A DNA stretch of 63,465 bases, taken from positions 1 to 63,465 of the forward strand of contig CAZEHA010000017.1 in the NCBI GenBank assembly GCA_964511665.1. Direction: 5' to 3'. This document shows positions 45,070-53,683 of the stretch, in pieces. The notes beneath the pieces are model-generated. The model ran no database searches. It saw only the letters and a program-made list of their open reading frames with translations, and had not been told where the DNA came from. This stretch comes from JAGOEF01 sp964511665. GTDB lineage: Bacteria > Bacteroidota > Bacteroidia > Bacteroidales > ML635J-15. Position 1 is the first letter of the stretch; every line of letters starts with the position of its first letter. The position numbers and the translations under genes are program-made.

Positions 45070-46344
45070 TTAGTTTTTCAATAATGTTAATTGTCCTTTA
45101 TTGTGTTTTTTAGTTCCGTTCTTATCCACTGTTAATATCTCCCAGCTATACACTCCGGGCTCTGCCATTGCACCGTTTCCATTAATTCGGCCATTCCACA
45201 AATTATCAATATTGTTGGTCTCAAAAATCATGGTTCCGGTTTTATCAAAAATAAGCATTTTGAATGAATATTCAAATAAATTATCACCAATTGGGCCAAA
45301 ACTTGCATTTACACCATCGCTATATGGCCTGAATGCATTGGGAACAAAGTAGTTATGGTCGATATTCACGCGAATTTTTTCAACATATTCGTCCATGCAG
45401 CCGGCTTCATTCATTGCGATAAGTTTTACCGGATACTCACCATCGCTAATAAAATAATACTCCAAAGAACTTTGCGCAAACACCTGATTATCAATACTCC
45501 ATGCTAAAGAGGTTATCTGTTCCGATAAATTGCTAAATATATATAAATTATTTTTCTTTTCAAAAGAAAATCTTGCAACAGGAAGTGGATAAACAACCAA
45601 TTTGTTAAGAGAAAATGATTTCACAATATTTCCGGCATCATTAAAAACTTGTAAAGTAGGGTAATAAGTACCAGGCGCAGTGTATAGGTTCTCGATATAA
45701 CTAACATTATCAATCTGAGCATTCCCTGTCATCCAACGATATGTATAACCTGCAGGCATACGCTTAACCTCGAAGGTGACCTTAGCCGGAAGGCAAATAT
45801 CGATTATATTATAATTGATTACGATATTTGATAAATCGGTATTGGTGTGATAATCAACCTGATCAACCTGATGTTGAATCTGGTCGGTTTTAGTTTGGCT
45901 GTTTTTAGTATTGTCGGTTTTTATGTTATCGGTATTTTGATTTTTTTCGGTATAGTTTACCGTAGTATTGCTTTGGATGGTATTGTTCGTTGCAACAGCA
46001 TTATTATCAGATTCTAACACCGACACCCTATTTTTATCAGATTGCAGGTTGGCATCGGGATGGTTTTCAGTTTCAACCTGACCAACAGGCTCAGTGGCAA
46101 GCTCAGCGTTGACGGCAATTTGTTTGTCAACTTGAGTTGAAATTGTTTTGGAATTGGGCCATATTAAGACAAGAGTAATACCGGCAATAATTGCTATTCC
46201 ACCCAAACCGGCCAACCAACGGGTAATATTTACCCCGGGCTTGGTTTTGGGAATTTTCGCGCTGAATTCGCTCCAGGCTCCCGGAATCTCCTGAGCCTCG
46301 TAGTCTTTCAGCTTTTTGTTAATAATTTCTTCAAATCTGTTCAT
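45070..46344 (-). CDS. Membrane anti-sigma factor carrying a T9SS type B sorting domain
   Basis: The ATG at 46344 (MNRFEEI) is chosen over 46371, shortening the overlap with the sigma gene to 14 bp. 424 residues: a cytoplasmic N-terminal segment with the WSEF..KIPK-type anti-sigma motif found in Bacteroidota regulators, one transmembrane helix (about residues 43-62, no cleavable signal), a long Thr/Asn/Gln-rich periplasmic linker, a PKD-like domain (FSFEKKNNLYIFSN), and a type B CTD (FVPNAFRPYSDG, FDKTGTMIFET, PGVYSWEI). Such a sorting domain on a membrane-anchored regulator is odd: the protein cannot be exported as a normal T9SS substrate. Confidence 0.75.
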   Translation of the reverse strand: MNRFEEIINKKLKDYEAQEIPGAWSEFSAKIPKTKPGVNITRWLAGLGGIAIIAGITLVLIWPNSKTISTQVDKQIAVNAELATEPVGQVETENHPDANLQSDKNRVSVLESDNNAVATNNTIQSNTTVNYTEKNQNTDNIKTDNTKNSQTKTDQIQHQVDQVDYHTNTDLSNIVINYNIIDICLPAKVTFEVKRMPAGYTYRWMTGNAQIDNVSYIENLYTAPGTYYPTLQVFNDAGNIVKSFSLNKLVVYPLPVARFSFEKKNNLYIFSNLSEQITSLAWSIDNQVFAQSSLEYYFISDGEYPVKLIAMNEAGCMDEYVEKIRVNIDHNYFVPNAFRPYSDGVNASFGPIGDNLFEYSFKMLIFDKTGTMIFETNNIDNLWNGRINGNGAMAEPGVYSWEILTVDKNGTKKHNKGQLTLLKN

Positions 46345-46918
46345 TTTCAACACTTCTGTATTTTTCGACATACATTTGTTTTAATCGCATTTTTGCCTTT
46401 GCCAGATTCGATTTCGAAGTTCCGATACTAATCCCCAGCATTTCGGCAATTTCTTTATGAGAGTATTCTTCTACTACATAAAGGTTAAACACAGCTTTGT
46501 AGGCAGGCGAAAGGTTTTGAATAAGTTCGATGAGTCTTTCTGCTTTCATGTTGACCATTTTCATTTCGCTAATCTCATCTTCGGAGGTGTCTTCCATTCT
46601 TTCGAACTTATTTTCGCCATCGTACTCAGTAAATTCGCGTCGGTTTTTTCGGATGTTGTCGATGGCATTATTCACAATAATCTTCCGAATCCAACCTTCA
46701 AGCGAGCCGCTGTGTTTAAAATACTTAATTTTTTCAAAGACCTTTATAAATCCATCATGTAGCAGGTCTTTTGCTTCATCGTAGTTGGATGAATATCTCA
46801 GGCAAACTCCGAGCATCTTACGGTACAAACTTTCGTAGAGTACCTGCTGACACTTCGAATCTCCTTTGACACAGCCACTTACAATTTGCTCCGCATTATC
46901 CCTGCTGTTCAAATCCAT
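46331..46918 (-). CDS. ECF-type RNA polymerase sigma factor
   Basis: 195 residues. Region 2 has YRKMLGVCLRYSSNYDEAKDLLHDGFIKVFEK and region 2.4 WIRKIIVNNAIDNIR; region 4 has LSPAYKAVFNLYVVEEYSHKEIAEML with the HTH recognition GISIGTSKSNLAKAK. It lacks regions 1 and 3, as usual for ECF factors. It directly precedes and overlaps the anti-sigma gene, the standard regulated pair, and heads the adhesin operon. Confidence 0.92.
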   Translation of the reverse strand: MDLNSRDNAEQIVSGCVKGDSKCQQVLYESLYRKMLGVCLRYSSNYDEAKDLLHDGFIKVFEKIKYFKHSGSLEGWIRKIIVNNAIDNIRKNRREFTEYDGENKFERMEDTSEDEISEMKMVNMKAERLIELIQNLSPAYKAVFNLYVVEEYSHKEIAEMLGISIGTSKSNLAKAKMRLKQMYVEKYRSVENEQI

Positions 46919-46938
46919 AATACCCTTTTCGCATTAAT

Positions 46939-46962
46939 GACGTGTAAAACCAAGTTGAGTTG
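46939..46962 (-). promoter_or_regulatory. Possible ECF-type autoregulatory promoter
   Basis: On the minus strand CAAC (46962-46959), 16 bp, CGTC (46942-46939), resembling the AAC/CGTC pattern of ECF promoters; no TAnnTTTG is seen here. Weak because it rests on one example. Confidence 0.3.
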
Positions 46963-47053
46963 TCTCTAATAGTCTTTTTTTTTTCGACGAATATATTAAA
47001 AAAAATAATTGCTTAAAAAACATATTGCAAACTTGGTTTTTTGCTATAAAAAA

Positions 47054-47085
47054 TTGAGGAAACTTAAGCAGAATATGTATCTTTG
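47054..47085 (+). promoter_or_regulatory. Promoter of the methylmalonyl-CoA operon
   Basis: TTG (47054-47056), 21 bp, TATCTTTG (47078-47085), an exact -7 fit. The mce start codon is 20 bp downstream. Confidence 0.7.
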
Positions 47086-47105
47086 CGACGAAATTTCAAT
47101 AAAAT

Positions 47106-47516
47106 ATGAAAATCACACACATCGAACACATTGGTATTGCTGTAAAAAGCATCGAAAGTTGCCTGCCATACTACGAAGGTATCCTTGGCTTGAAATGTTA
47201 TGCAATTGAGGAGGTAAAAGATCAAAAAGTAAAAACTGCATTTTTCAAGGTTGGTGAAACCAAAATTGAATTACTGGAACCCACCGATCCCGAAAGTACG
47301 GTTGCAAAATTCATCGAGAAGAAAGGCGAAGGCATTCATCATATTGCCTTTGCTGTTGATAATATTGAAGAAAGTTTGAAAGAAGCCGAAGCCAAAGGAG
47401 TGGTTTTAATCGACAAACAAGCCCGTAAAGGCGCTGAGGGACTTGACATTGGTTTTTTGCATCCCAAATCAACATGCAGTGTTCTTACTGAATTTTGCGG
47501 GCATAAAACAGAGTAA
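47106..47516 (+). CDS. mce: Methylmalonyl-CoA epimerase
   Basis: 136 residues, the usual length of this glyoxalase/VOC-fold enzyme. It has HIEHIGIAVKS with metal His H8, ELLEPTDPES (metal Glu region) and GIHHIAFAVDNI with the second-half metal His, ending in a GFLHPKS motif. It interconverts (R)- and (S)-methylmalonyl-CoA. First gene of the propionate operon; the frame at 47009 in another phase is a shadow. Confidence 0.92.
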   Translation: MKITHIEHIGIAVKSIESCLPYYEGILGLKCYAIEEVKDQKVKTAFFKVGETKIELLEPTDPESTVAKFIEKKGEGIHHIAFAVDNIEESLKEAEAKGVVLIDKQARKGAEGLDIGFLHPKSTCSVLTEFCGHKTE

Positions 47517-47550
47517 TTCACTAAATCAACATATTTAACTTACTATAACG

Positions 47551-49110
47551 ATGGCTATTGAAAATAAAATCAGTGAACTGGTAGCAAAGAGAGCCGAGGC
47601 ACGTCTGGGCGGAGGAGTAAAGCGTATAGAAGCCCAACACGAAAAAGGCAAACTAACGGCCAGAGAACGTATCGACTTGTTGCTTGACTCAGGAAGCTTT
47701 GAAGAATTTGACATGTTTGTAACACACAGGTGCACCGATTTCGGCCTCGAAAAGGAAACATATCTTGGCGATGGGGTAATTACCGGCTATGGAACAATAG
47801 ATGGCAGGCTTGTTTATGTGTTTTCGCAAGATTTCACTGTTTTTGGAGGTTCATTATCCGAAACTTTTGCAAATAAAATTTGTAAAATTATGGACATGGC
47901 TATGAAAGTGGGGGCTCCGGTTATCGGTCTCAACGATTCGGGAGGCGCTCGTATTCAAGAAGGCGTTCAGAGTCTTGCCGGATATGCCGAAATTTTCCAG
48001 CGCAACATCGAAGCTTCGGGAGTAATACCGCAATTGTCGGCAATTTTCGGACCCTGTGCAGGTGGAGCCGTGTACTCCCCTGCCCTCACCGACTTTATTC
48101 TGATGACCGAAGACAACAGTTATATGTTTGTTACCGGACCAAAAGTTACCAAAACAGTAACCGGCGAAGATATTACCGTTGAAAATCTGGGTGGTGCAAA
48201 GGTTCATGCTATAAAATCGGGTGTTACCCATTTCACAACGCCAAACGAAGAAGAAGGTATTGAGATGCTGCGAAAACTGATATCGTTTATGCCTCAAAAT
48301 AACATGGAAACAACACCGTTGATAGAATGCAACGACCCCATCGACCGTGTTGACGACAGATTGAACAGCATTATTCCCGATAATCCGAACAAACCTTACA
48401 ACATGCTCGACATTATTAATATAATTGTTGATGATGAAGAGTTTGTTGAAGTGCATAAAGACTATGCGAAAAATATAATTGTGGGCTTTGCCCGTTTCAA
48501 TGGTCAATCGGTAGGGATTGTGGCCAATCAGCCCAGTTATCTGGCCGGTGTTCTCGATGTTGATTCATCGAAAAAAGCTGCCCGCTTTGTGCGTTTTTGC
48601 GATGCATTCAACATTCCGCTGGTTACCCTGGTTGATGTTCCCGGTTTTATGCCCGGCTCGGCACAGGAATACGGAGGAATTATAACCAACGGAGCAAAAC
48701 TCATGTTTGCCTATGGCGAAGCAACTGTTCCTAAAGTTACCGTAACACTTCGTAAATCGTATGGCGGAGCGCACGACGTGATGGCCTGCAAACAGTTGAA
48801 AAGCGATTTGAACTACGCCTGGCCTTCGGCTGAAATTGCAGTAATGGGTGCGCAAGGTGCCATTGAGGTGTTGATGTTTAAGGAACTGAAGAAAATAGAA
48901 GACCCCGAAGAAAAAGCAAGATTCATTGCCGAAAAAGAAGCAGAATACCGCGACAAATTTGCCAATCCGTATCAAGCTGCCAAATATGGGTTTATTGATG
49001 ATATCATTGAACCCCGAAACACCCGATTCAGAATTATTAGAGCTCTGGCATCGCTGGCAAGCAAAAAAGACAGTCGCCCTGCAAAGAAACATTGTAATAT
49101 ACCTTTATAA
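47551..49110 (+). CDS. mmdA: Methylmalonyl-CoA decarboxylase alpha / carboxyltransferase subunit
   Basis: 519 residues of the biotin-dependent acyl-CoA carboxyltransferase family (MmdA/PccB). Conserved blocks: RAEARLGGGVKRIEAQH near the start, FSQDFTVFGGSLSE near 90-105, GLNDSGGARIQEGV near 130, GPCAGGAVYSPALTD near 170 and DVPGFMPGSAQEYGG near 365. It transfers the carboxyl group from methylmalonyl-CoA to biotin on the small biotin carrier subunit encoded two genes downstream. Cytoplasmic, associating with the membrane decarboxylase subunits. Starts 34 bp after mce. Confidence 0.93.
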   Translation: MAIENKISELVAKRAEARLGGGVKRIEAQHEKGKLTARERIDLLLDSGSFEEFDMFVTHRCTDFGLEKETYLGDGVITGYGTIDGRLVYVFSQDFTVFGGSLSETFANKICKIMDMAMKVGAPVIGLNDSGGARIQEGVQSLAGYAEIFQRNIEASGVIPQLSAIFGPCAGGAVYSPALTDFILMTEDNSYMFVTGPKVTKTVTGEDITVENLGGAKVHAIKSGVTHFTTPNEEEGIEMLRKLISFMPQNNMETTPLIECNDPIDRVDDRLNSIIPDNPNKPYNMLDIINIIVDDEEFVEVHKDYAKNIIVGFARFNGQSVGIVANQPSYLAGVLDVDSSKKAARFVRFCDAFNIPLVTLVDVPGFMPGSAQEYGGIITNGAKLMFAYGEATVPKVTVTLRKSYGGAHDVMACKQLKSDLNYAWPSAEIAVMGAQGAIEVLMFKELKKIEDPEEKARFIAEKEAEYRDKFANPYQAAKYGFIDDIIEPRNTRFRIIRALASLASKKDSRPAKKHCNIPL

Positions 49111-49122
49111 TATTATTAAAAG

Positions 49123-49524
49123 ATGTGGATAATTAACGAAATCAAGTGGGATCCAACTGCATTAAACGAGCAGGCATGGACAATTTTTATTGCAGGAGTC
49201 GGTGTAGTGTTTATTGTTCTTTATGTGTTGTCATTAATTTTCATTCTTTTCCAAAAAACATTGGCTGCTTCGGCAAAAAAGAACCAGCAAATTAAAGAGA
49301 AAAAAGCGGCCAAAGCCTGCGAAAAAACCAAGAATGGATCAAATCAAATAATTGAGACCAATCCTTCTCATATCGAAAATCAGGTGCAGGCTGCCATTGC
49401 AATGGGTCTGCATTTTTATCTCAACGAGCAACACGACGATGAATCGTTATTATTAACAATCGATTCGCGTGAAAGACTCTCTTCTCCATGGTCGGCAAAA
49501 GTTTTTAATGGTTTACAAAAATAA
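49123..49524 (+). CDS. OadG/MmdD-type small membrane subunit
   Basis: 133 residues. One transmembrane helix near residues 20-45 (IFIAGVGVVFIVLYVLSLIF), an Ala/Lys-rich stretch and a soluble C-terminal region. Size, position between the carboxyltransferase and the biotin carrier, and topology match the OadG/MmdD subunit that holds the Na+-translocating decarboxylase together. Sequence conservation in this family is low, so the name rests on context. Confidence 0.75.
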   Translation: MWIINEIKWDPTALNEQAWTIFIAGVGVVFIVLYVLSLIFILFQKTLAASAKKNQQIKEKKAAKACEKTKNGSNQIIETNPSHIENQVQAAIAMGLHFYLNEQHDDESLLLTIDSRERLSSPWSAKVFNGLQK

Positions 49525-49543
49525 CATGACATTATAACGTAAC

Positions 49544-49984
49544 ATGAAAAATTACAAATTCATAATTGAAGGCAACAGCTACGAAGTATCGGTTAACGGA
49601 ATTGAGGACAGCAAAGCCGATATTACAGTTAACGGCAAAGCGTATTCGGTAGAAATTGTTGGAGAAGCTATAGCAGAAAAACCTGTGTCGAAACCTCGAC
49701 CTGTTAAAAAAGAGAATGTAGCTAACACACAGCCAAAAGCTGACATACCAAAACCAAAATCGGGTGGTAATTCCAAGGCCGTATTATCGCCATTGCCCGG
49801 TGTGATTCTTGAATTAAAAGTGAAACAAGGCGACACGGTGAAAAAAGGCGACATAGTATTGATAATGGAAGCCATGAAGATGGAAAACAATATTAGTACC
49901 GAGTTTGAGGGAGTAATTTCGACTATTAAAGTTTCGAAAGGACAAAGTGTAATGCAAAACGACGTGTTGGTTGAAATTGATTAA
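49544..49984 (+). CDS. Biotin/lipoyl-type biotin carrier subunit
   Basis: 146 residues. The C-terminal biotinyl domain (about 75-146) carries the biotin attachment motif EAMKMEN with the modified lysine. The N-terminal 70 residues are the family-specific leader, joined by a Pro/Lys-rich flexible linker (PVSKPRPVKK). It is the mobile biotin carrier between MmdA and the membrane decarboxylase (gamma/MmdC). Confidence 0.9.
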   Translation: MKNYKFIIEGNSYEVSVNGIEDSKADITVNGKAYSVEIVGEAIAEKPVSKPRPVKKENVANTQPKADIPKPKSGGNSKAVLSPLPGVILELKVKQGDTVKKGDIVLIMEAMKMENNISTEFEGVISTIKVSKGQSVMQNDVLVEID

Positions 49985-49994
49985 TTTTTGAAGA

Positions 49995-51656
49995 ATGAAA
50001 AAACATCTTTTCTTATTATTGTTGTTACCATTGCTAATGCTGGCAAAGCTTGTTGCTGCAGGAAACAATGAAAGCATAAAAGAAACTCTGGTAAAAGGCA
50101 AATGGGTCAATCGTTCCGATGGATACTTTGCCACTCCTATCATGCCTTCGGGAGATGAGAAAGCCCGTGTAACAAAGAGGACTAAAGTAATTAATTTCAA
50201 TGCCGATGGTACTTTTTCGATGGACTCGGCTAAACAACGCTACATAGGGCATTACTATATAAGCAACGACAGCGTTTATCTCGACTTTTCGATAAAACCC
50301 ACTGTTCACTTCAGCAAGAATACCGACCCAAACAGTACAACGACTGCTTATGTAACTAGAAACGACACTGTTACACTTGGCCCCCGACATGGACTGCTTT
50401 CGGCCGATGGAGAGACACTTACACTAAGCGACAATTTGCAGTACGACAAAACTTCAGGGGCAATAGTAGGGCTTTATAGTTTCTGGGAGTTTACCGGGTT
50501 CGAAAATGCAACATGGGGGCATTTTATAATGCTTTTGATTGCATTTATCTTCATTTTTCTGGCTATACGCTACAAATACGAACCCTTGCTGCTGATTCCC
50601 ATCGGTTTCGGTATTATCATAGGTAATATTCCCATGTTTCAAGCTGTTGATTTTAACCTGAAACTCGGGGTGTATGAACCAGGGTCGGTAATGAATATTT
50701 TATATGGTGGCGTTGTAAACGGATGGTATCCTCCTTTAATTTTCTTAGGGTTGGGAGCCATCACCGACTTCTCGTCGTTGCTATCGCAACCGCGTTTGAT
50801 GATTTTGGGAGCTGCAGGACAGTTTGGTATTTTTGCAGTATTCATTATGGCACTGCTTGTTGGATTTCATCCTGCCGAAGCCGGTGCAATAGGCATTATT
50901 GGTGGTGCCGACGGACCCACAGCAATTTTCGTCTCATCGAAGTTGGCAAACGGGCTAAACATAGTAGGGTACACGAATGCGGGAGCTCCCATATATGTAA
51001 AAAATCTGATAGGCCCCATTGCTATTGCTGCTTACTCGTATATGGCGCTGGTTCCGGTAATTCAGCCTCCCATCATCAACTTACTTACCACCAAGAAGGA
51101 ACGTAGAATTAAGATGAAAACACCCCGAGAAGTATCGAAACTAGAAAAGATTCTGTTTCCAATTATTGGGGTGCTACTCACTGCTTACTTATCGCCAACA
51201 TCGCTTCCTTTGCTTGGGATGCTGTTCTTTGGTAATCTGCTTAAAGAAAGTGGTGTTACACGACGGCTTGCTGAAACAGCCGGGAACTCACTTATCGACA
51301 CCATTACTATCTTACTGGGTTTAACCGTGGGGGCATCTACTCAAGCCGACGTGTTTCTTACACCAACTTCGGTTCTGGTGTTTGGAATGGGAGCATTATC
51401 GTTTATGTTTGCTACAGCAGCCGGTGTTACTATAGCCAAAGTGATGAACTGGTTATCGCCAAAAGACAATCCGATTAACCCTATGGTTGGTGCTGCAGGT
51501 GTGTCGGCTGTTCCCGATAGCGCCCGGGTAGTACAAGAACTTGGGCATAAGGCCGACCACACCAATTACTTGCTTATGCACGCCATGGCGCCCAACGTGA
51601 GTGGGGTAATAGGATCGGCAGTTGCGGCAGGGGTACTGCTTAGCTTCTTGCTTTAG
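49995..51656 (+). CDS. Na+-translocating decarboxylase beta subunit with N-terminal exported extension
   Basis: 553 residues. From about residue 165 onward it is OadB/MmdB-like: FIMLLIAFIFIFLAIRYKYEPLLLIP, GGADGPTAIF (the conserved Na+/decarboxylation site near 305) and VGAAGVSAVPDSARV near 505. These carry out biotin decarboxylation coupled to Na+ export. The first 165 residues are extra: a signal-like segment and a beta-rich domain (GKWVNRSDGYFATP, VINFNADGTFSMDS, YISNDSVYLDFSI) resembling a lipocalin-like fold, which ordinary OadB lacks. A terminator follows at 51680. Confidence 0.9.
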   Translation: MKKHLFLLLLLPLLMLAKLVAAGNNESIKETLVKGKWVNRSDGYFATPIMPSGDEKARVTKRTKVINFNADGTFSMDSAKQRYIGHYYISNDSVYLDFSIKPTVHFSKNTDPNSTTTAYVTRNDTVTLGPRHGLLSADGETLTLSDNLQYDKTSGAIVGLYSFWEFTGFENATWGHFIMLLIAFIFIFLAIRYKYEPLLLIPIGFGIIIGNIPMFQAVDFNLKLGVYEPGSVMNILYGGVVNGWYPPLIFLGLGAITDFSSLLSQPRLMILGAAGQFGIFAVFIMALLVGFHPAEAGAIGIIGGADGPTAIFVSSKLANGLNIVGYTNAGAPIYVKNLIGPIAIAAYSYMALVPVIQPPIINLLTTKKERRIKMKTPREVSKLEKILFPIIGVLLTAYLSPTSLPLLGMLFFGNLLKESGVTRRLAETAGNSLIDTITILLGLTVGASTQADVFLTPTSVLVFGMGALSFMFATAAGVTIAKVMNWLSPKDNPINPMVGAAGVSAVPDSARVVQELGHKADHTNYLLMHAMAPNVSGVIGSAVAAGVLLSFLL

Positions 51657-51679
51657 TTATAAAATAATATAAGTTTTTC

Positions 51680-51712
51680 ATAAGCCCGTTTTTTGATGCG
51701 GGCTTATTTTTT
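51680..51712 (+). terminator. Terminator after the decarboxylase operon
   Basis: ATAAGCCCG (51680-51688) pairs with CGGGCTTAT (51699-51707), followed by a T-run. The right arm overlaps the stop codon of the convergent PagL-like gene. Confidence 0.8.
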
Positions 51713-52813
51713 GTGGGTGATGTGTAACCCCAGCCCGAACTCAAGGTATTGTGCCTTAAAGCCTACCGATTTCAAAGTGAGATTTAACACAAGGGGACTA
51801 AGATAATACCGGAAACCTGTTCGAAGATAGGACCAATCGGAAGGCCTGAGCTTGTTGTACACGTAAACACCGGCATAGGTGAGAAAACCAACGCGTTTAT
51901 ACAATAATTCGTGCCCGCCACATAAGCCAACTCTGAAATAATCGAAAAAATACTGATCGGGAACAGGCAGTATTACATTCCAATTAACATCCCAGTAATG
52001 GTGATCGGCTCTGTTGATAATGGCATCGAGCGATATGCCAAGTTTTCCGATACCAGTATAGCGATACGCTGCACCCAAACTAATTGTATTGCAGAGGAAA
52101 CTGACTCCGGAACTTTGGATGCCCACAGCATAAGAATCGGTTTTTCCGATGGTCGCAATCAACCATGTATCAAATACACGTTCGGGCAAAGACACCTGAC
52201 TGACAATTGATTTTTTCTTGGCAAAACTGTAGTCGGCGCCTAACGAAATATTCAATTGATTCAGCCCTCGGTTCGGATATTTGGTTGCTCCATTAGAATA
52301 GTGAGTTATCGAAAACTTTGCATTCAAACCCTGATTTTGCGAAATGGAATACCGATATGAGGTAGAAAGTGCGAAATAGATATTGTAGTGATTGCTTATT
52401 GCAGTGTTTTGGCTATTTGTTTGGGCATCGTATACTTTGCTTACATAGGCAATGCCGGGCGCAATCGACACAGCAATCAAGTGATTTTTTCGGCTCAAAG
52501 CCCGCATCCCCCAATGTCCGAAAAAAGCCCATGCTTCGCCCAGCATTTCGTTGTTGCCCAAATGCATATATTCCACACCAAAACCCATGATGGGGCCACC
52601 ATATTTTCGGTCGAATACATTGCAAGTATCTGAAACATAATTATATCTTACATTCAGGCCTTTTACAGCTTGTTTGCGTAGCACAGCCATATCGTTGTAG
52701 TGTGGGGCAACAATTCCTGTAAGGGCATTGGCTTCGAAACTATGTTTTACCTGACCATAAACCGAAAATGCAGTAAGAACAATCCATATGCAAGGCATTA
52801 AAATTCGCAGCAT
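51704..52813 (-). CDS. PagL-like acyloxyacyl hydrolase / lipid A 3-O-deacylase
   Basis: 369 residues with a signal peptide (LMPCIWIVLTAFSVYG). Beta-strands with aromatic ends fill the whole protein, as in outer-membrane barrels. The PagL catalytic His-Ser pair is recognisable in THYSNGATKYPNRGLN (HxSNG, near residue 173). PagL removes the 3-O-linked acyl chain of lipid A; here the barrel is longer than PagL of Gram-negatives. It follows the SAM-hydrolase-type gene by 1 bp and is probably co-transcribed. Confidence 0.78.
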   Translation of the reverse strand: MLRILMPCIWIVLTAFSVYGQVKHSFEANALTGIVAPHYNDMAVLRKQAVKGLNVRYNYVSDTCNVFDRKYGGPIMGFGVEYMHLGNNEMLGEAWAFFGHWGMRALSRKNHLIAVSIAPGIAYVSKVYDAQTNSQNTAISNHYNIYFALSTSYRYSISQNQGLNAKFSITHYSNGATKYPNRGLNQLNISLGADYSFAKKKSIVSQVSLPERVFDTWLIATIGKTDSYAVGIQSSGVSFLCNTISLGAAYRYTGIGKLGISLDAIINRADHHYWDVNWNVILPVPDQYFFDYFRVGLCGGHELLYKRVGFLTYAGVYVYNKLRPSDWSYLRTGFRYYLSPLVLNLTLKSVGFKAQYLEFGLGLHITHKK

Positions 52814-52814
52814 C

Positions 52815-53591
52815 TTAATACTTAATTGTTATCAGCGTTTTTTTATCGAGGCTTAGCAATGCAGTTGCATCATCTTCGCGAATGGCTATTTCGAGTAAAT
52901 CGAGGGAATTAAACAGCAAGACCAAATCGCCGCAGGCTACTTCGTGGTACGATTCATAAATTTTATTCACATAATAAAAGTGGCTGTTAATGTAAATGAC
53001 GAATTTCTGGTTTCCCACATGGCGATTGAAAAGTTCGCGACTGATATTTGTGATACCGTTGTTATAGGAATCGATATATAAAATATGTCCGGTTATAAGG
53101 CCGGGTTCCACTGCGGGTTCCAGTTCGGTTTTTCGCAATACATCGGTTTGCCGCTCGCCGATAAGATTAATATCGCCCTGTTCTGCAATATATGCAGTAA
53201 GCCGGGTGAACACACTTAAAGCTCTGAAGCCTGACACACTATCGTTTTCGGGATAATACCTGATAATGGTTTCGGGTTTCGTCCCAAATACAATTCCAAA
53301 AACTCCGTTATCGGCCCCAATAAAATAATGGCCTTTATGATGTATAACCACATAAGGGTCGTCGCTGTTCTGTTCTGTGTTAACACAAACCAAATGTATG
53401 CTGGCTTTGGGTAAACTGTTATAAACAGCCCTTAGCACAAAACCTGCACGTTGTATATTATAGAGCGGAATATCGTGGGTAATGTCGAAAAACCGAACAT
53501 CAGGAACCAGATTCACTATTCCGGCTTTTAACAAAGCGAGGTAGTAGTCGTGATTTTTCCAGTCAGATATTATGCTAACCCATACCGGCAT
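52815..53591 (-). CDS. SAM hydroxide adenosyltransferase family (DUF62) protein
   Basis: 258 residues of the fluorinase/chlorinase/SAM-hydroxide adenosyltransferase superfamily. Blocks: ISDWKNHDYYLALLKAGI at the start (family TDFG..D.YV..MKG), PLYNIQRAGFVLRAVYN, and HYFIGADNGVFG near 90-101. Bacterial members convert SAM to adenosine and methionine using water; a halogenase role is not supported. It is the first gene of a two-gene unit with the PagL-like gene and faces phoH on the plus strand. Confidence 0.85.
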   Translation of the reverse strand: MPVWVSIISDWKNHDYYLALLKAGIVNLVPDVRFFDITHDIPLYNIQRAGFVLRAVYNSLPKASIHLVCVNTEQNSDDPYVVIHHKGHYFIGADNGVFGIVFGTKPETIIRYYPENDSVSGFRALSVFTRLTAYIAEQGDINLIGERQTDVLRKTELEPAVEPGLITGHILYIDSYNNGITNISRELFNRHVGNQKFVIYINSHFYYVNKIYESYHEVACGDLVLLFNSLDLLEIAIREDDATALLSLDKKTLITIKY

Positions 53592-53683
53592 ATTATTCTA
53601 TTTTATCGGCGAATTTCTATTCCGTATTAATTTGTAAATTTATATATTTAGGCGGATTTAAAAAACTCTTCTGAAGCGAAATT

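Noticed and set aside
45070..46918. Sigma/anti-sigma pair as a FecR-TonB or SusCD regulator
   Set aside because: There is no SusC, SusD or TonB-dependent receptor nearby and the anti-sigma carries a type B sorting domain instead of a FecR domain.
47854..48507. 217-codon minus-strand frame inside mmdA
   Set aside because: Antisense to a well-conserved carboxyltransferase gene and lacking any domain.
52815..53591. Fluorinase or chlorinase assignment
   Set aside because: Only general superfamily motifs are seen; without a halide pocket, the SAM-hydroxide adenosyltransferase type is the safe call.
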